Positions 48,398-58,015 of a stretch of DNA of 63,847 nt are shown here, in pieces. Within the stretch, counting starts at the first letter, position 1. Every line of letters starts with the position of its first letter. The translations under genes were made by a program, and so were the position numbers. Source of the DNA: Gammaproteobacteria bacterium. Its GTDB lineage: Bacteria > Pseudomonadota > Gammaproteobacteria > JAADGQ01. The stretch lies in contig JAKITI010000004.1 in NCBI GenBank assembly GCA_021648145.1, forward strand, positions 1-63,847, given 5' to 3'. The notes below the pieces were generated by a model. It saw only the letters and a list, made by a program, of their open reading frames with translations. It had not been told where the DNA came from and searched no databases.

Positions 48398-50293
48398 ATG
48401 ACATCCAATTTAGCGGCTATTCGAAGCCATGAAAAAAGTGTGGCAGACCTTATTGTTGATTATTTACACCAGATTGGTGTGGAGTATGTTTTTGGTGTGC
48501 CCGGCAATGCAATGGAGCCGTTGTATGATTCGCTTGCCCGCAGTAAACGGATGGGTGGGCCGAGAGCGATTGTTGCGCGCCATGAAACGGGTGCAGCTTT
48601 TATGGCAGAAGGCTATACAAGGGAAACGGGTAAGCTGGGTGTGTGTTGTACGACAGCAGGTCCAGGTGCGACTAATATTATTACAGGGGTTGCTTCTGCT
48701 TATGAAGAGCGTACCCCGATGCTTGTGATTACAGGGCAAACACCACTCCCTTCGCTGGGGTTGGGAGCAATTCAGGAATCATCGTGCAGTTCAATTGATA
48801 TTGTCAGTATGTTTCAAAAATGTACACGCTATAGCACTTTGGTGTCACACTCGGCACAACTTGAAGGCAAGCTTATTCAAGCAGTTACAACCGCATTTGG
48901 GCCTATTCCTGGTCCAGTTCACTTGAGTATTCCCAGAGAAGTTGGTTGGAATGCTATTCAAAACGATGGCTTTGTATATGACTTGAAGTCATTAATCTCC
49001 AAAAAGCCTTTATATCACACGTCCGATGCAGAAATTAATGAAATTTTTAATGAAGTTTCTCACTCAAAGAGTAGCGTTATATTGATCGGCAAGCGTAGTG
49101 GTGCAGCAATTGATGCTATTTTTGAGTTTGCCGCGCTCACCCGAATACCTGTGGTTGCGACACCACAAGGCCGAGGCTTTGCAAAAAGTTACCACCCGCA
49201 ATTTAGAGGTGTCGTGGGGCTGGGGGGGCATTCTGATGCTAAAAAAATATTGGAGAGCAGTTCACTTGAGCGCATTATTGCTGTGGGTGCCGATTTTAAT
49301 GAGCTTGATACTGGGGGGTGGTCGGCTCATATTTTATCGGACAAAGTAATGCATATCGACTCGACGACAGAATATTTTTCTCGTTCATTTATGGCTCATT
49401 CACACACATGCGGTGATCTTTTTGAAATCTTTGGCAAACTCATCAAATGTGTCAAAGCAGGCCATCAACCGATGAGTGTTGGTAATGATGTGAATAAGCC
49501 ACTGGATGTCATAAGTTTTGATCGGCGAAGTGGCCAACAAAGGCGTAAAGAGAGAGAAAATGGGGCAAACTGTCAACTGATATCGTTGCATGATGAAGCT
49601 GAAAAGCGTACCGGAAAAGATCGACGTTGTTTGAAAAGCCAAGGAAGCTGGGCGGTAAAACGTTATTTTAGTGTTGAAGATGAAAGTGGCTATGTGAACA
49701 ATAATAATGCGCCCCTTATAAAACCACAACACTTAATGTACGAGTTATCTCGCTTATTCCCAACTAATACACGCTTTCTTGCGGATACCGGAAATGGCTT
49801 CATTTGGGCGATCCACTATTTACACCCCTACGCGTCGCCTGATACAAAAAGCAGAGCTTGTGGTAATGAAGTGCTAAGAACGGGTTTTGCTTTTGCTTCA
49901 ATGGGCTGGTCTATTGGGGCGGCTGTGGGCACAGCGATGGGCAACCTGAATCAATCTGTCGTTTGCATTGTTGGTGATGGTAGCTTTTTAATGAGTGGGC
50001 AGGAAATTTCGGTCGCAGTTGAGGAAAAATTGAATATTACTTTTATATTATTGAATGATCGTGAGTTGGGTATGATAAAGCATGGTCAAAAGATAGTTGG
50101 TATTGAAGAGACGAGCTGTGAACTGCCCACAGTGAATTATTGCCAAATTGCTAAAGCAATAGGCGCTCAAGCCTTTGAGGTGTCTTCAGCCGATGATTTG
50201 GCGGCTTTGGATATTCAGGCAATATGCCGTTACCCTGGTCCTACATTGATTGATGTACATATTGACCCTGATGAACTTCCGCCTGCAAGATAA
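48398..50293 (+). CDS. Acetolactate synthase-like TPP-dependent enzyme with basic insert
   Basis: The 631-aa protein has the three domains of the ALS/POX family. The catalytic Glu is E63 (ARHETGAAF). The TPP-Mg site is GDG (526-528) through LLND (551-554), where the usual second Asn is Asp, as in several ALS-like enzymes. Between the central domain and the PP domain (~355-430) there is an extra ~70 residues with two copies of an RR(S/T)GxxRR motif: DRRSGQQRR (375-383) and KRTGKDRR (403-410). Typical family length is ~550. The substrate is unknown; it lacks an IlvN-like regulatory subunit. It ends 2 nt from the convergent kinase gene. Confidence 0.87.
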   Translation: MTSNLAAIRSHEKSVADLIVDYLHQIGVEYVFGVPGNAMEPLYDSLARSKRMGGPRAIVARHETGAAFMAEGYTRETGKLGVCCTTAGPGATNIITGVASAYEERTPMLVITGQTPLPSLGLGAIQESSCSSIDIVSMFQKCTRYSTLVSHSAQLEGKLIQAVTTAFGPIPGPVHLSIPREVGWNAIQNDGFVYDLKSLISKKPLYHTSDAEINEIFNEVSHSKSSVILIGKRSGAAIDAIFEFAALTRIPVVATPQGRGFAKSYHPQFRGVVGLGGHSDAKKILESSSLERIIAVGADFNELDTGGWSAHILSDKVMHIDSTTEYFSRSFMAHSHTCGDLFEIFGKLIKCVKAGHQPMSVGNDVNKPLDVISFDRRSGQQRRKERENGANCQLISLHDEAEKRTGKDRRCLKSQGSWAVKRYFSVEDESGYVNNNNAPLIKPQHLMYELSRLFPTNTRFLADTGNGFIWAIHYLHPYASPDTKSRACGNEVLRTGFAFASMGWSIGAAVGTAMGNLNQSVVCIVGDGSFLMSGQEISVAVEEKLNITFILLNDRELGMIKHGQKIVGIEETSCELPTVNYCQIAKAIGAQAFEVSSADDLAALDIQAICRYPGPTLIDVHIDPDELPPAR

Positions 50294-50295
50294 TA

Positions 50296-51246
50296 TTAGT
50301 CTTGTTGCTGTGGGATTAAGAACGAAATCATTGCGCCTTTCTCTTCATTATTTTCGGCCCATATTTTACCATGATGAAGAGCAATGATTTCTTTGGATAT
50401 AGCCAGGCCAAGCCCCGTTCCACCCGTACCACTTTTTGTTTTGCTGCTTTGTACAAATTGATCAAAAATAAGCTCAGTTTCACCTTCAGGAATTCCCGCA
50501 CCTTCATCTGATATAGAGACTTTTATTGCGGGTGTGGCATCACCTTCAGTTTCCAGGGTACTGGAGGTGATGTTGATATTGATTGTTGAGCTTTTAGGTG
50601 AAAACTTAAATGCATTAGAAACAATGTTGTGTAACACTTGTGTAATTTTTCCATCATCGCATTGAATTTCTATTGGAACACTGTTTTCGTGATGAACCTT
50701 CATTTGTACTTGTCGTTCACTCAGTAGTGTCGTGTACTCTTCTTTAATATTGAATACTATTTGTTTTAAATTGACTCGGTTTAACTGAAGTTTCATCTGC
50801 CCCGCTTCAAGTTTGGATAGGTCAAGCAGGTCATTCAGCAGCAATAAAAGTCTTTTTCCACTGCTATTTATTTTTGAAAAATAGCTGCCAATTTTTTCTA
50901 TACTGATATTTGTGTGTTTATCCATGCCAAACTTTGAAAAACTGAGTATTCCATGCATCGGTGTTCTTAGCTCGTGTGAAATGTTGGCCAAAAATTCACT
51001 TTTGCTATGATTGGCCTCTTCGGCAGTCTCCTTTGCTTCCGATAAGACTTTTGTATGTCGTTTAATCTCTTCCTGAAGGCGTATATTCATTTCAAAAACT
51101 GATGAAGAGTCTTGAGCCGAATGAAGGCTTTTTTTGATTCGATCTTTGAGCGCATCATTAATTTTTATCTGTTTTTCTAATGACTTTATATGTTCACATT
51201 CACTGCAATTATGTGGTGATGTGGCTTCTTCTTGAGGTAAGTTCAT
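50296..51246 (-). CDS. Soluble histidine kinase paired with a FIST sensor
   Basis: The 316-aa kinase has no TM helix. An N-terminal HNCSECEH (Cys14, Cys17) could bind metal, followed by a coiled coil (~20-80). HisKA has phospho-acceptor His91 in NISHELRTPMHGI. HATPase boxes are NIVSNAFKFSP, DEGAGIPEGE and GTGGTGLGLAI. It overlaps the upstream FIST gene by 4 nt, so FIST is almost certainly its input. No receiver-domain protein is encoded alongside. Confidence 0.9.
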   Translation of the reverse strand: MNLPQEEATSPHNCSECEHIKSLEKQIKINDALKDRIKKSLHSAQDSSSVFEMNIRLQEEIKRHTKVLSEAKETAEEANHSKSEFLANISHELRTPMHGILSFSKFGMDKHTNISIEKIGSYFSKINSSGKRLLLLLNDLLDLSKLEAGQMKLQLNRVNLKQIVFNIKEEYTTLLSERQVQMKVHHENSVPIEIQCDDGKITQVLHNIVSNAFKFSPKSSTININITSSTLETEGDATPAIKVSISDEGAGIPEGETELIFDQFVQSSKTKSGTGGTGLGLAISKEIIALHHGKIWAENNEEKGAMISFLIPQQQD

Positions 51247-52361
51247 CTGCGCTTGGTTCCAAAGGTAATGCCTGTAAGAGTTTGATTGACATGAATGGAG
51301 TTATATTGTTCACCGTATGTATTAAAACCATAAAGATTAATTTGATTTAACTTTTCTTCTACTTTTGCAGTTAAATCACAGGCTGTAATTTCCAGTTTTC
51401 GAGATAAACAATCACAACCGAGCGTGAGCTGAATGTTTGAGAATTTTTGTTTTAACTGCGATATTTGCTCTTCTAAAGACTGGAGGATGTCTTCAGGTTT
51501 GCCTAATGTCAGTGGTGTTCCATTTTCAATGGCACAAGCTGTGTACAGGCTACCATCACTATTGACCACTGTGAATGAACGGAGATACCATTCGCTGCCG
51601 ATCTTCAGCATGGTGGGATGCTGTGTAAATGATTCTGTAGAGAGTTCATCTATGGGGATATTAAAGAGTGATGCAAAGTATTCAGTTGCAGGCTCACCAT
51701 CAATTTCATAAACAATACGCTTTTCAGGGTCAGATTGAGTGATGACAAAGTCAATATCTGAGGGCGAAAAATGTTGCAGTTTGAATATTTCAAAATCCAA
51801 TAGGGTTTCTATCACTGTAAAAACAGCCGCATTGTGATGAAAGATACCTTCTGAATATACAAATGTTTTTTCAAACCTCATTCCATCACCTGCGGATCCT
51901 CCAATGATTGGAAGCGGAGAAAATATATTGTATATCGTGTTGATCACAGACTCTTCTTTAGCTGACATGCCATCAACCAATAAAAAACCGACTTTGTTCT
52001 TAAATGCAGAAAGGGTGTTACTCGTGCTTTTGAGTTTTTCGATGGTTTCAGAGTTGACGTGACTGACATCTTTAATGAGTGTCGGGGTGAGTTTGAATGC
52101 TTTAGAAGAAAAACTGATGCCAACAATGCTGTTATCAGTATAGTTCTCTCCAATTTCTCCGGCTGTTGTGCAGCCTATAACGGGGCAATCAAAGTGTTTT
52201 TCAAGTGATTTTCCAAGCAATTCCAGATTGTAATTGGGTGAACAGAAGAAAATGACTCCCGCCATATTTTTTTGATAAATCTTATCTTTTAATAAAGCGG
52301 CCGCGATCGGTGCAGACAGATTGGTAATCTGTGCAGTTTTAACATATTTTTGGCTTTCCAT
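51243..52361 (-). CDS. FIST-domain signal-sensing protein
   Basis: The 372-aa cytosolic protein has FIST_N (~30-215; FDCPVIGCTTAGEIGE, GGSAGDGMRFEKT) and FIST_C (~220-365; YEIDGEPATEYFASLF, TLTGITFGTKRR at the end). FIST proteins are proposed to bind small ligands such as amino acids and to feed kinases, cyclases or chemoreceptors. Here the stop overlaps the kinase start. The start at 52361 has AAGGAAAA upstream; a frame 26 codons longer has no ribosome site. Confidence 0.9.
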   Translation of the reverse strand: MESQKYVKTAQITNLSAPIAAALLKDKIYQKNMAGVIFFCSPNYNLELLGKSLEKHFDCPVIGCTTAGEIGENYTDNSIVGISFSSKAFKLTPTLIKDVSHVNSETIEKLKSTSNTLSAFKNKVGFLLVDGMSAKEESVINTIYNIFSPLPIIGGSAGDGMRFEKTFVYSEGIFHHNAAVFTVIETLLDFEIFKLQHFSPSDIDFVITQSDPEKRIVYEIDGEPATEYFASLFNIPIDELSTESFTQHPTMLKIGSEWYLRSFTVVNSDGSLYTACAIENGTPLTLGKPEDILQSLEEQISQLKQKFSNIQLTLGCDCLSRKLEITACDLTAKVEEKLNQINLYGFNTYGEQYNSIHVNQTLTGITFGTKRR

Positions 52362-52598
52362 AAGCAGACTTTTCCTTGAGTTTCTAGTAGGTGTTGTCGG
52401 TTGCTGGTTGTCTTTTCTTAACCTGTATATGCCAACCAAAAGTTACCGCCTCTTTTTTGATCCCACAAGGGCTCGAAGGCTTTGTTGCGATTTATGAATT
52501 TTCTGGTTGTAGCTCTCTTTTTAAACGCCGGTAGTGTTGATGTCGATGCTGGCAGGTGCTATCATTTTTGCTGTTATTATGATTAATAGAGAGCGACA

Positions 52599-52835
52599 TT
52601 GGCAAACTTGAGTGTAAGAAAGATTGATGATGAAACGGTGGAGCTTTTACGAGCTTGTGCAGAGCGTCATGGCGTTTCGATGGAGGAAGAGGTTAGGCAG
52701 ATACTAAAGCGTGCAGTGGCGGCTCCAGAACAAATGGGGGATTTTGCCGTAAGTCTTTTTAGTCCGGCTTATGGTGGAGATGAGCTGATACTACCAAAGC
52801 GTGAGGCATCTGAACCCATGGAATTTCCCGAGTGA
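52599..52835 (+). CDS. FitA-like antitoxin
   Basis: The 78-aa protein has a ribbon-helix-helix N-terminus (NLSVRKIDDETVELLRACAE, RHGVSMEEEVRQILKRAV) as in FitA/StbC antitoxins. The acidic C-terminus (REASEPMEFPE) would contact the toxin. The start is TTG with GAGAG ahead. The stop overlaps the toxin's GTG start by 3 nt. Confidence 0.88.
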   Translation: MANLSVRKIDDETVELLRACAERHGVSMEEEVRQILKRAVAAPEQMGDFAVSLFSPAYGGDELILPKREASEPMEFPE

Positions 52836-53257
52836 TTATTTTAGATACAAATATTATCTCGGAATTTATGACATCATGCCCTAAAAAATCGGTACTTGAA
52901 TGGCTCAACGCCCAAGACTCAGTAACACTATATTTAACCACGATTTCCATAGCTGAAATTGGGTTTGGGCTTCGAATTATGCCAGTGGGTAAAAGGCGTC
53001 AATTGCTTAATGATCGATTTAAACAATTCATTACAATGGCTTTTAAATCTCGTATTTTGACTTTTGATGAAGCAGCAGCTCAGGTTTACGGTGATATTAA
53101 AGGATATCGAAAAGAAATTGGCCGCCCTCTATCTGATTTGGATGGTCAAATTGCGGCCATCGCCCGAGCGAAAGGGTGTGTAGTTGCAACAAGGAATATT
53201 AAAGATTTTGAAGAGTGCGGGATCGAGTTAATCAACCCATTTGTTTCTGGGTCATAA
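52832..53257 (+). CDS. FitB-like PIN-domain toxin
   Basis: The 141-aa PIN nuclease has Asp5 in IILDTNIISEFM, Glu near 42 in ISIAEIGFGL, LSDLDGQIAAIA (Asp near 104) and ATRNIKDFEECGIELINPF at the end, all typical of FitB/VapC. The GTG start is coupled to the antitoxin stop. It is the second type II toxin-antitoxin pair in the window. Confidence 0.9.
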   Translation: MIILDTNIISEFMTSCPKKSVLEWLNAQDSVTLYLTTISIAEIGFGLRIMPVGKRRQLLNDRFKQFITMAFKSRILTFDEAAAQVYGDIKGYRKEIGRPLSDLDGQIAAIARAKGCVVATRNIKDFEECGIELINPFVSGS

Positions 53258-53384
53258 CGGTAGCTATCAGTTAGTTGCAGTAACGCAAGATTGTTTTCCA
53301 AAAAGTCACTGATAAGGCTATCGTTGTTGTTCAGTGCCGTTATCACTATTAACTAAGCCTATTTCACAATGGTAAAATTTACAG

Positions 53385-54398
53385 ATGAAAAATTTAAAGT
53401 TAGTTGTCGCATTAATTCTATTCATTCCACAACTGTCCTGGGCAGGTGAGGCGACTAAAGTAAAGGCAGTTCCTTTTTCAGAGCTGGCTTTCTATCTTGA
53501 ATACTCTGCACCCGCAACGGTTGAAAGCTTGAATGAAAGCACACTGAGCGCGGAGCTGAGTGCGCGCATTACCCATTTAAATGCAAAAGTGGGCGAACAG
53601 TTTAAAAAAGGAACGGCATTGGTTCGTCTGGATTGTGGTGATTACAAACTGGCACTTCAGCAAGCACAGGCGGGTTTGACAGGTGTGAAAGCACGCCACG
53701 ATTTTGCGCAGCAGCGCTTGATACGAGCAGAGCGCTTGCAAAGTCAGCAAAATATTTCTGAAGAGTTATTAGAGCAGAATCAGATGGAACTGGCAGGACT
53801 GGAATCCGAGTTATCTGTACAAAAAACTGGAATCAATATCGCTGAGCGCAACATCTCAAAATGCACTGTTCGTGCTCCTTTTGATGCCATTGTACTGGAT
53901 CGATTAAGCGGTGTGGGTGCGCTTGCAAATCCTGGTACGCCTCTGATTAAAGTCATTGATGCTGGGCAAAAAAGCCTGGAAGTGACCGCTCAAGTGATGG
54001 CTCAGCAAGTCGAGTTATTGCAGCAAGCCAGTCAACTTGAATTTCGTAGTAACGACCATGTTTATCCCGTCAAATTACGCATCGTCGTGGGCGTGGTTGA
54101 GCCTTTGCAGCGAAGTCGTGATGCACGTTTGATTTTTGTAGAAAAACGGCCTTTACCCGGTCAAAGCGGGCGTTTGATCTGGAAGGATTCTCAGGCCGTT
54201 ATTCCTGCTGATTTTTTGATGGAGAGAGGTGGCAGTCTGGGAATGTTTGTGGCTGAAAATGGTATTGCAAAATTTTATAAAATACCGGATGCATTGGAGG
54301 GTCGGCCACTACGGATTGATCTGCCACAAAATGCATGGGTGATCACTGAAGGGCGCTATGGTTTGAATGATGGTGATCGCATTAATCGGGTGAGATAA
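53385..54398 (+). CDS. RND efflux periplasmic adaptor (MFP)
   Basis: The 337-aa protein has a signal peptide ending in WAGEATK, a lipoyl half-motif, a short coiled hairpin (~95-150) and a beta-barrel domain. It lacks a lipobox, so it is probably free in the periplasm. It lies 2 nt before the pump gene and shares its operon. No outer-membrane TolC-like factor is encoded here, so a genomic one must be shared. Confidence 0.9.
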   Translation: MKNLKLVVALILFIPQLSWAGEATKVKAVPFSELAFYLEYSAPATVESLNESTLSAELSARITHLNAKVGEQFKKGTALVRLDCGDYKLALQQAQAGLTGVKARHDFAQQRLIRAERLQSQQNISEELLEQNQMELAGLESELSVQKTGINIAERNISKCTVRAPFDAIVLDRLSGVGALANPGTPLIKVIDAGQKSLEVTAQVMAQQVELLQQASQLEFRSNDHVYPVKLRIVVGVVEPLQRSRDARLIFVEKRPLPGQSGRLIWKDSQAVIPADFLMERGGSLGMFVAENGIAKFYKIPDALEGRPLRIDLPQNAWVITEGRYGLNDGDRINRVR

Positions 54399-54400
54399 GT

Positions 54401-57400
54401 ATGTATCAACGATTTTTACAAAACCATGTGCTCGCCAACCTGACATTTGTTCTGGTATTAATCATGGGCGCTTCGTCTTATATGATGATGCCGCGCGAGC
54501 AAGATCCAACCATTAATTTTAACTGGATTGATATCACCACTTTTTTGCCGAATGCGACGGCAGAAGATGTTGAAAAACGAGTTACCGATGTGCTGGAAGA
54601 GGCGATTCGCAAGGTGCCTGATGTAAAATTTGTATCGAGTATCAGTCGTGACAGTTTTTCCAGTATTTTAGTTCGTTTTGAAGATATTGATGAGCGCCTG
54701 TTTGATAAACGTTTAAATGATCTGCGCCGAGAGCTGCAAAGTAAAGAGGATGAGCTGCCTGAAAATGCTGAAACGCCTGATGTCATGGAGATCACGACAT
54801 CGAATGCATTTCCTTCGGCGGCACTGGTGGTGACAGGGGCTGCGAATGATGAAAATTTACGTCGTCAGGCTGAAAATATAAAAACAGATATTGAACAGAT
54901 GGACGGTGTTGATGCGGTGATGGAAAGCGCTCTATTAGCCCCGGAACTGCAAGTCAATTTTTTCCCTGAGCGTTTGGCCAGTGTCGGCATTGGCCCCGCT
55001 GCTTTAGCGGATACGGTGCGTTCACATTATAAGGATACGGCCGCAGGCAGCCTGCATGTCGGCGATCAAAAGTGGCTGGTGCGGATGCAGGGCAGTGAAA
55101 GCAGCCCTGATTATTTGGCGCAATTACCGGTTAATCAGACTCAAGGTGAAGTATCGCTGGGTGAACTCTCTGAAGTTGTCTATGGCAGAGAAAAAGCGAC
55201 TCGACTGGTTCGCTATAATGGACAACATGCAGTGATGCTATCCATCACCAAACAGGCGGAATCCAATACGCTGGAACTTGTTGAACGTATTACCGAATAT
55301 ATTGAAAGCCGTAATCAATACCATTCTAGTACAGGTGTACAGCTGGTACTCATTGATGATCAAACCGATATTACCCGTACTGCGTTGAACATTATGCAGA
55401 CGAATGCAATGCTGGGTTTGATTTTGGTGCTTTTTGTCACATGGGTTTTTCTGGGCAGCCGTATCGCATTTTTTACTACGATTGGCATTCCTTTTACATT
55501 GATGGGAACGTTTTGGCTGCTGAGTAATATGGGGCAGACGCTCAATGTGAATATACTGCTGGGCGTGGTGATTGCACTGGGAATGTTGGTGGATGATGCC
55601 GTGGTCGTGGTGGAAGCGATCTATTACCGTTTGCAGCGAGGCGCTGATGTCGTAACAGCGACCGTAGAGGCTTTTCGTGAAGTAGTAGCGCCAGTGACGA
55701 CCGCCGTGCTGACAACCATCTGCGCCTTCCTGCCCCTGATGTTATTGCCAGGGATTGTCGGTAAATTTATGTTTATTATCCCACTCGTTGTGACGGTGGC
55801 GCTATTGATCAGTTTGATAGAAGCCTACTGGATGTTGCCAGCACATGTGATGGCCGGCGGTGTTGGCAGTCAAAAACCATCACGTATTCAGCCTTATCGT
55901 ACGGCTTTGTTGCATAACATAAGAATTAAATACACACGCTTGCTGGTACGCGCAATGCGTTATCCAATACGAATCATGACTTTCGTGGTATTTCTTTTTG
56001 GTCTATCGGTTTATGCGATGTCTGCGGGCTGGGTGAAAATGGATTTTTTCGCCAGTGATCCGCTGCGTCTTTTTTACGTCAATATTGAAATGGCTCCCGG
56101 CACATCTCTGGATAAAACCATGAATAAAGTGCTGGAAATTGAAAATAAAGTTCGAGCCAATACGGATGAATCAGAGGTCCGTGCCCTTGCCAGTTACAGT
56201 GGGCAAATGTTTACTGAGATGGCTCCCTATTTTGGAGACCATTACGGCCAGATTATTGTCTCTTTGAATCCCAAAACAGAAGAGATGCGGGGCGTGGATG
56301 ATGTTATGGATGCCATGCGGGAAGAGGTTTTAAGCACGGTGGGGCCGTTAAAAATCTCTTTTCTGCGGCTGGCGGGTGGCCCTCCGAGTGCCAAACCGGT
56401 CAGTGTGAAAGTGCGTGGCAATGATATGGCTGAACTGCGTTTGGCGGTGGCCGATCTCAAAGCGATTTTGACAAAAAATGAAGCCATTCTTAATGTCACC
56501 GATGACGATAATCCGGGTCAGCTTGAACTGACATTGAAAGTCAATCTGGATGCGGCGCGTCGTGCTGGCATTGATCCTCAAACGATATCCCGAACACTGC
56601 GTCTATTAGTGGATGGTGAAGTCGTTGCCAGTATGCAAAAGTCAGGTGAAACACTGGATGTACGGGTACGGGCAAAGCCAAAAACTTACCGTTCACTGGA
56701 TGAGTTGCTCGAATATACTCTGCCCATGAGCGAAGGGCGAGGCCGTATTGCGCTCGGTGAATTGGTGCATCAAAATCGAGCGACGGGAATGGGGCAGATT
56801 CGCCATTATAATTTTCGTCGAACAATTACAGTGGAAGGGGATATTGATAAAAGCCTGACAGATACGGTGGCAGCCAATCAATGGATCATGGAACAGTGGG
56901 AAGGCACACAGGGGAAATACCCCAATATCAGCCTTGATTTCAGCGGTGAGCTGGATGATATTCAGGAGAGTCTTGATGCGATGGCGATGTTGTTTTTAAT
57001 GGGTATTGGCTTAATCTATCTGGTGCTTGGAACGCAGTTTAAGAGTTATTTTCAACCATTGATTATTCTTGCAACCGTACCGATGGCATTTATTGGAGTG
57101 GTCGCTGGATTGTTGATTACACAAAACCCACTGAGTCTGTTTACGATGTATGGCGTGATTGCATTGGCAGGAATTGCAGTGAATGCCGCGATTGTGCTGA
57201 TTGCTGCTGCGAATACACGTTTGAAAGAGGGTATGAGTGTCTCGCATGCGACCATCTATGCGGCGCGTCGGCGTGTGGTTCCTATATTAATTACAACGTT
57301 TACGACAATTGCCAGTCTGTTTTCACTGGCGATTGGTCTCGGTGGAGAGTCACTGATCTGGGGGCCAATGGCGACAGCGATTGTTTGGGGGCTATGTTTC

Positions 57401-57469
57401 TCTACACTATTAACACTGTTTGTCGTGCCGCTGCTGTTCCGTATTTTTATGCGGCGTTCAAACGGTTGA
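54401..57469 (+). CDS. RND-family efflux pump, inner-membrane subunit
   Basis: The 1022-aa protein has the RND fold with two sets of six TMs and large periplasmic loops. The proton-relay aspartates are in VIALGMLVDDAVVVVEA (TM4, ~392-408). PREQDPTINFNWIDITTFLP near the N-terminus and the TM10-12 region are typical of the hydrophobe/amphiphile group. Substrate is not readable. Its 3' end faces the FliL-like gene. Confidence 0.92.
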   Translation: MYQRFLQNHVLANLTFVLVLIMGASSYMMMPREQDPTINFNWIDITTFLPNATAEDVEKRVTDVLEEAIRKVPDVKFVSSISRDSFSSILVRFEDIDERLFDKRLNDLRRELQSKEDELPENAETPDVMEITTSNAFPSAALVVTGAANDENLRRQAENIKTDIEQMDGVDAVMESALLAPELQVNFFPERLASVGIGPAALADTVRSHYKDTAAGSLHVGDQKWLVRMQGSESSPDYLAQLPVNQTQGEVSLGELSEVVYGREKATRLVRYNGQHAVMLSITKQAESNTLELVERITEYIESRNQYHSSTGVQLVLIDDQTDITRTALNIMQTNAMLGLILVLFVTWVFLGSRIAFFTTIGIPFTLMGTFWLLSNMGQTLNVNILLGVVIALGMLVDDAVVVVEAIYYRLQRGADVVTATVEAFREVVAPVTTAVLTTICAFLPLMLLPGIVGKFMFIIPLVVTVALLISLIEAYWMLPAHVMAGGVGSQKPSRIQPYRTALLHNIRIKYTRLLVRAMRYPIRIMTFVVFLFGLSVYAMSAGWVKMDFFASDPLRLFYVNIEMAPGTSLDKTMNKVLEIENKVRANTDESEVRALASYSGQMFTEMAPYFGDHYGQIIVSLNPKTEEMRGVDDVMDAMREEVLSTVGPLKISFLRLAGGPPSAKPVSVKVRGNDMAELRLAVADLKAILTKNEAILNVTDDDNPGQLELTLKVNLDAARRAGIDPQTISRTLRLLVDGEVVASMQKSGETLDVRVRAKPKTYRSLDELLEYTLPMSEGRGRIALGELVHQNRATGMGQIRHYNFRRTITVEGDIDKSLTDTVAANQWIMEQWEGTQGKYPNISLDFSGELDDIQESLDAMAMLFLMGIGLIYLVLGTQFKSYFQPLIILATVPMAFIGVVAGLLITQNPLSLFTMYGVIALAGIAVNAAIVLIAAANTRLKEGMSVSHATIYAARRRVVPILITTFTTIASLFSLAIGLGGESLIWGPMATAIVWGLCFSTLLTLFVVPLLFRIFMRRSNG

Positions 57470-57492
57470 TTCAAGCTCCTTACTGAATCACC
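57464..57492. other. Hairpin across two convergent stops
   Basis: GGTTGATTCA and TGAATCACC pair with one bulged T and a 10-nt loop, spanning the stop codons of the RND pump and FliL-like genes. There is no U-tract on either side, so a terminator role is uncertain. Confidence 0.3.
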
Positions 57493-57941
57493 AAGTCAGT
57501 AAAATATAGCTCCTGAACCCCGGCAGGGTGGCTTTTTTCCTCTAGGTCTTTGACTGTGTCGTTGGGGCTGATATGGGCATATTTTTCCAGATTTTCCTGG
57601 ACAATTTTTAAGGCTTCATGACGAATACGTTCACGCTCTTTAGCATTTTGCATGGTTTCTATTTTTTGGTCAGAGAGCAGCATTAATAAGTCGTGGCGTA
57701 TTGGCGCTGCATGGGTTTGCAGGGCTGTGACTGTTGCGGCATCGTAAGTCATGATCTGAATTGCAGCCTGCATATAGCGTAAGCCACGTTTACCATGAAT
57801 GTTGACGACAAAGTTGGGTTCAAGCAATAAATAGTTTATTTTTCCGGTGGTGATGGCATTCTCTTTTTCACCACCGCCACCTGCGGCTGCAAAAACGGGT
57901 GAAATTATCAGAGTTAACACAAGTGCTAAAATACTTTTCAT
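57480..57941 (-). CDS. FliL-like secreted protein
   Basis: The 153-aa protein has a likely signal peptide (LALVLTLIISPVFA), then a Gly-rich spacer and a FliL-type domain: NYLLLEPNFVVNI, RYMQAAIQIMTY, APIRHDLLMLLSDQ and YFTDLVIQ at the end. FliL proper is a TM-anchored stator-associated protein in flagellar operons. This copy seems to be cleaved and secreted, and no flagellar gene is nearby. It may be a paralogue with another role. Confidence 0.78.
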   Translation of the reverse strand: MKSILALVLTLIISPVFAAAGGGGEKENAITTGKINYLLLEPNFVVNIHGKRGLRYMQAAIQIMTYDAATVTALQTHAAPIRHDLLMLLSDQKIETMQNAKERERIRHEALKIVQENLEKYAHISPNDTVKDLEEKSHPAGVQELYFTDLVIQ

Positions 57942-58015
57942 GGCTGAGTCCTAGTGTGAATATTAATCTCAATACTCATCGGCAGAGTATGACTCATAAA
58001 TTAGAAATATCAGAA

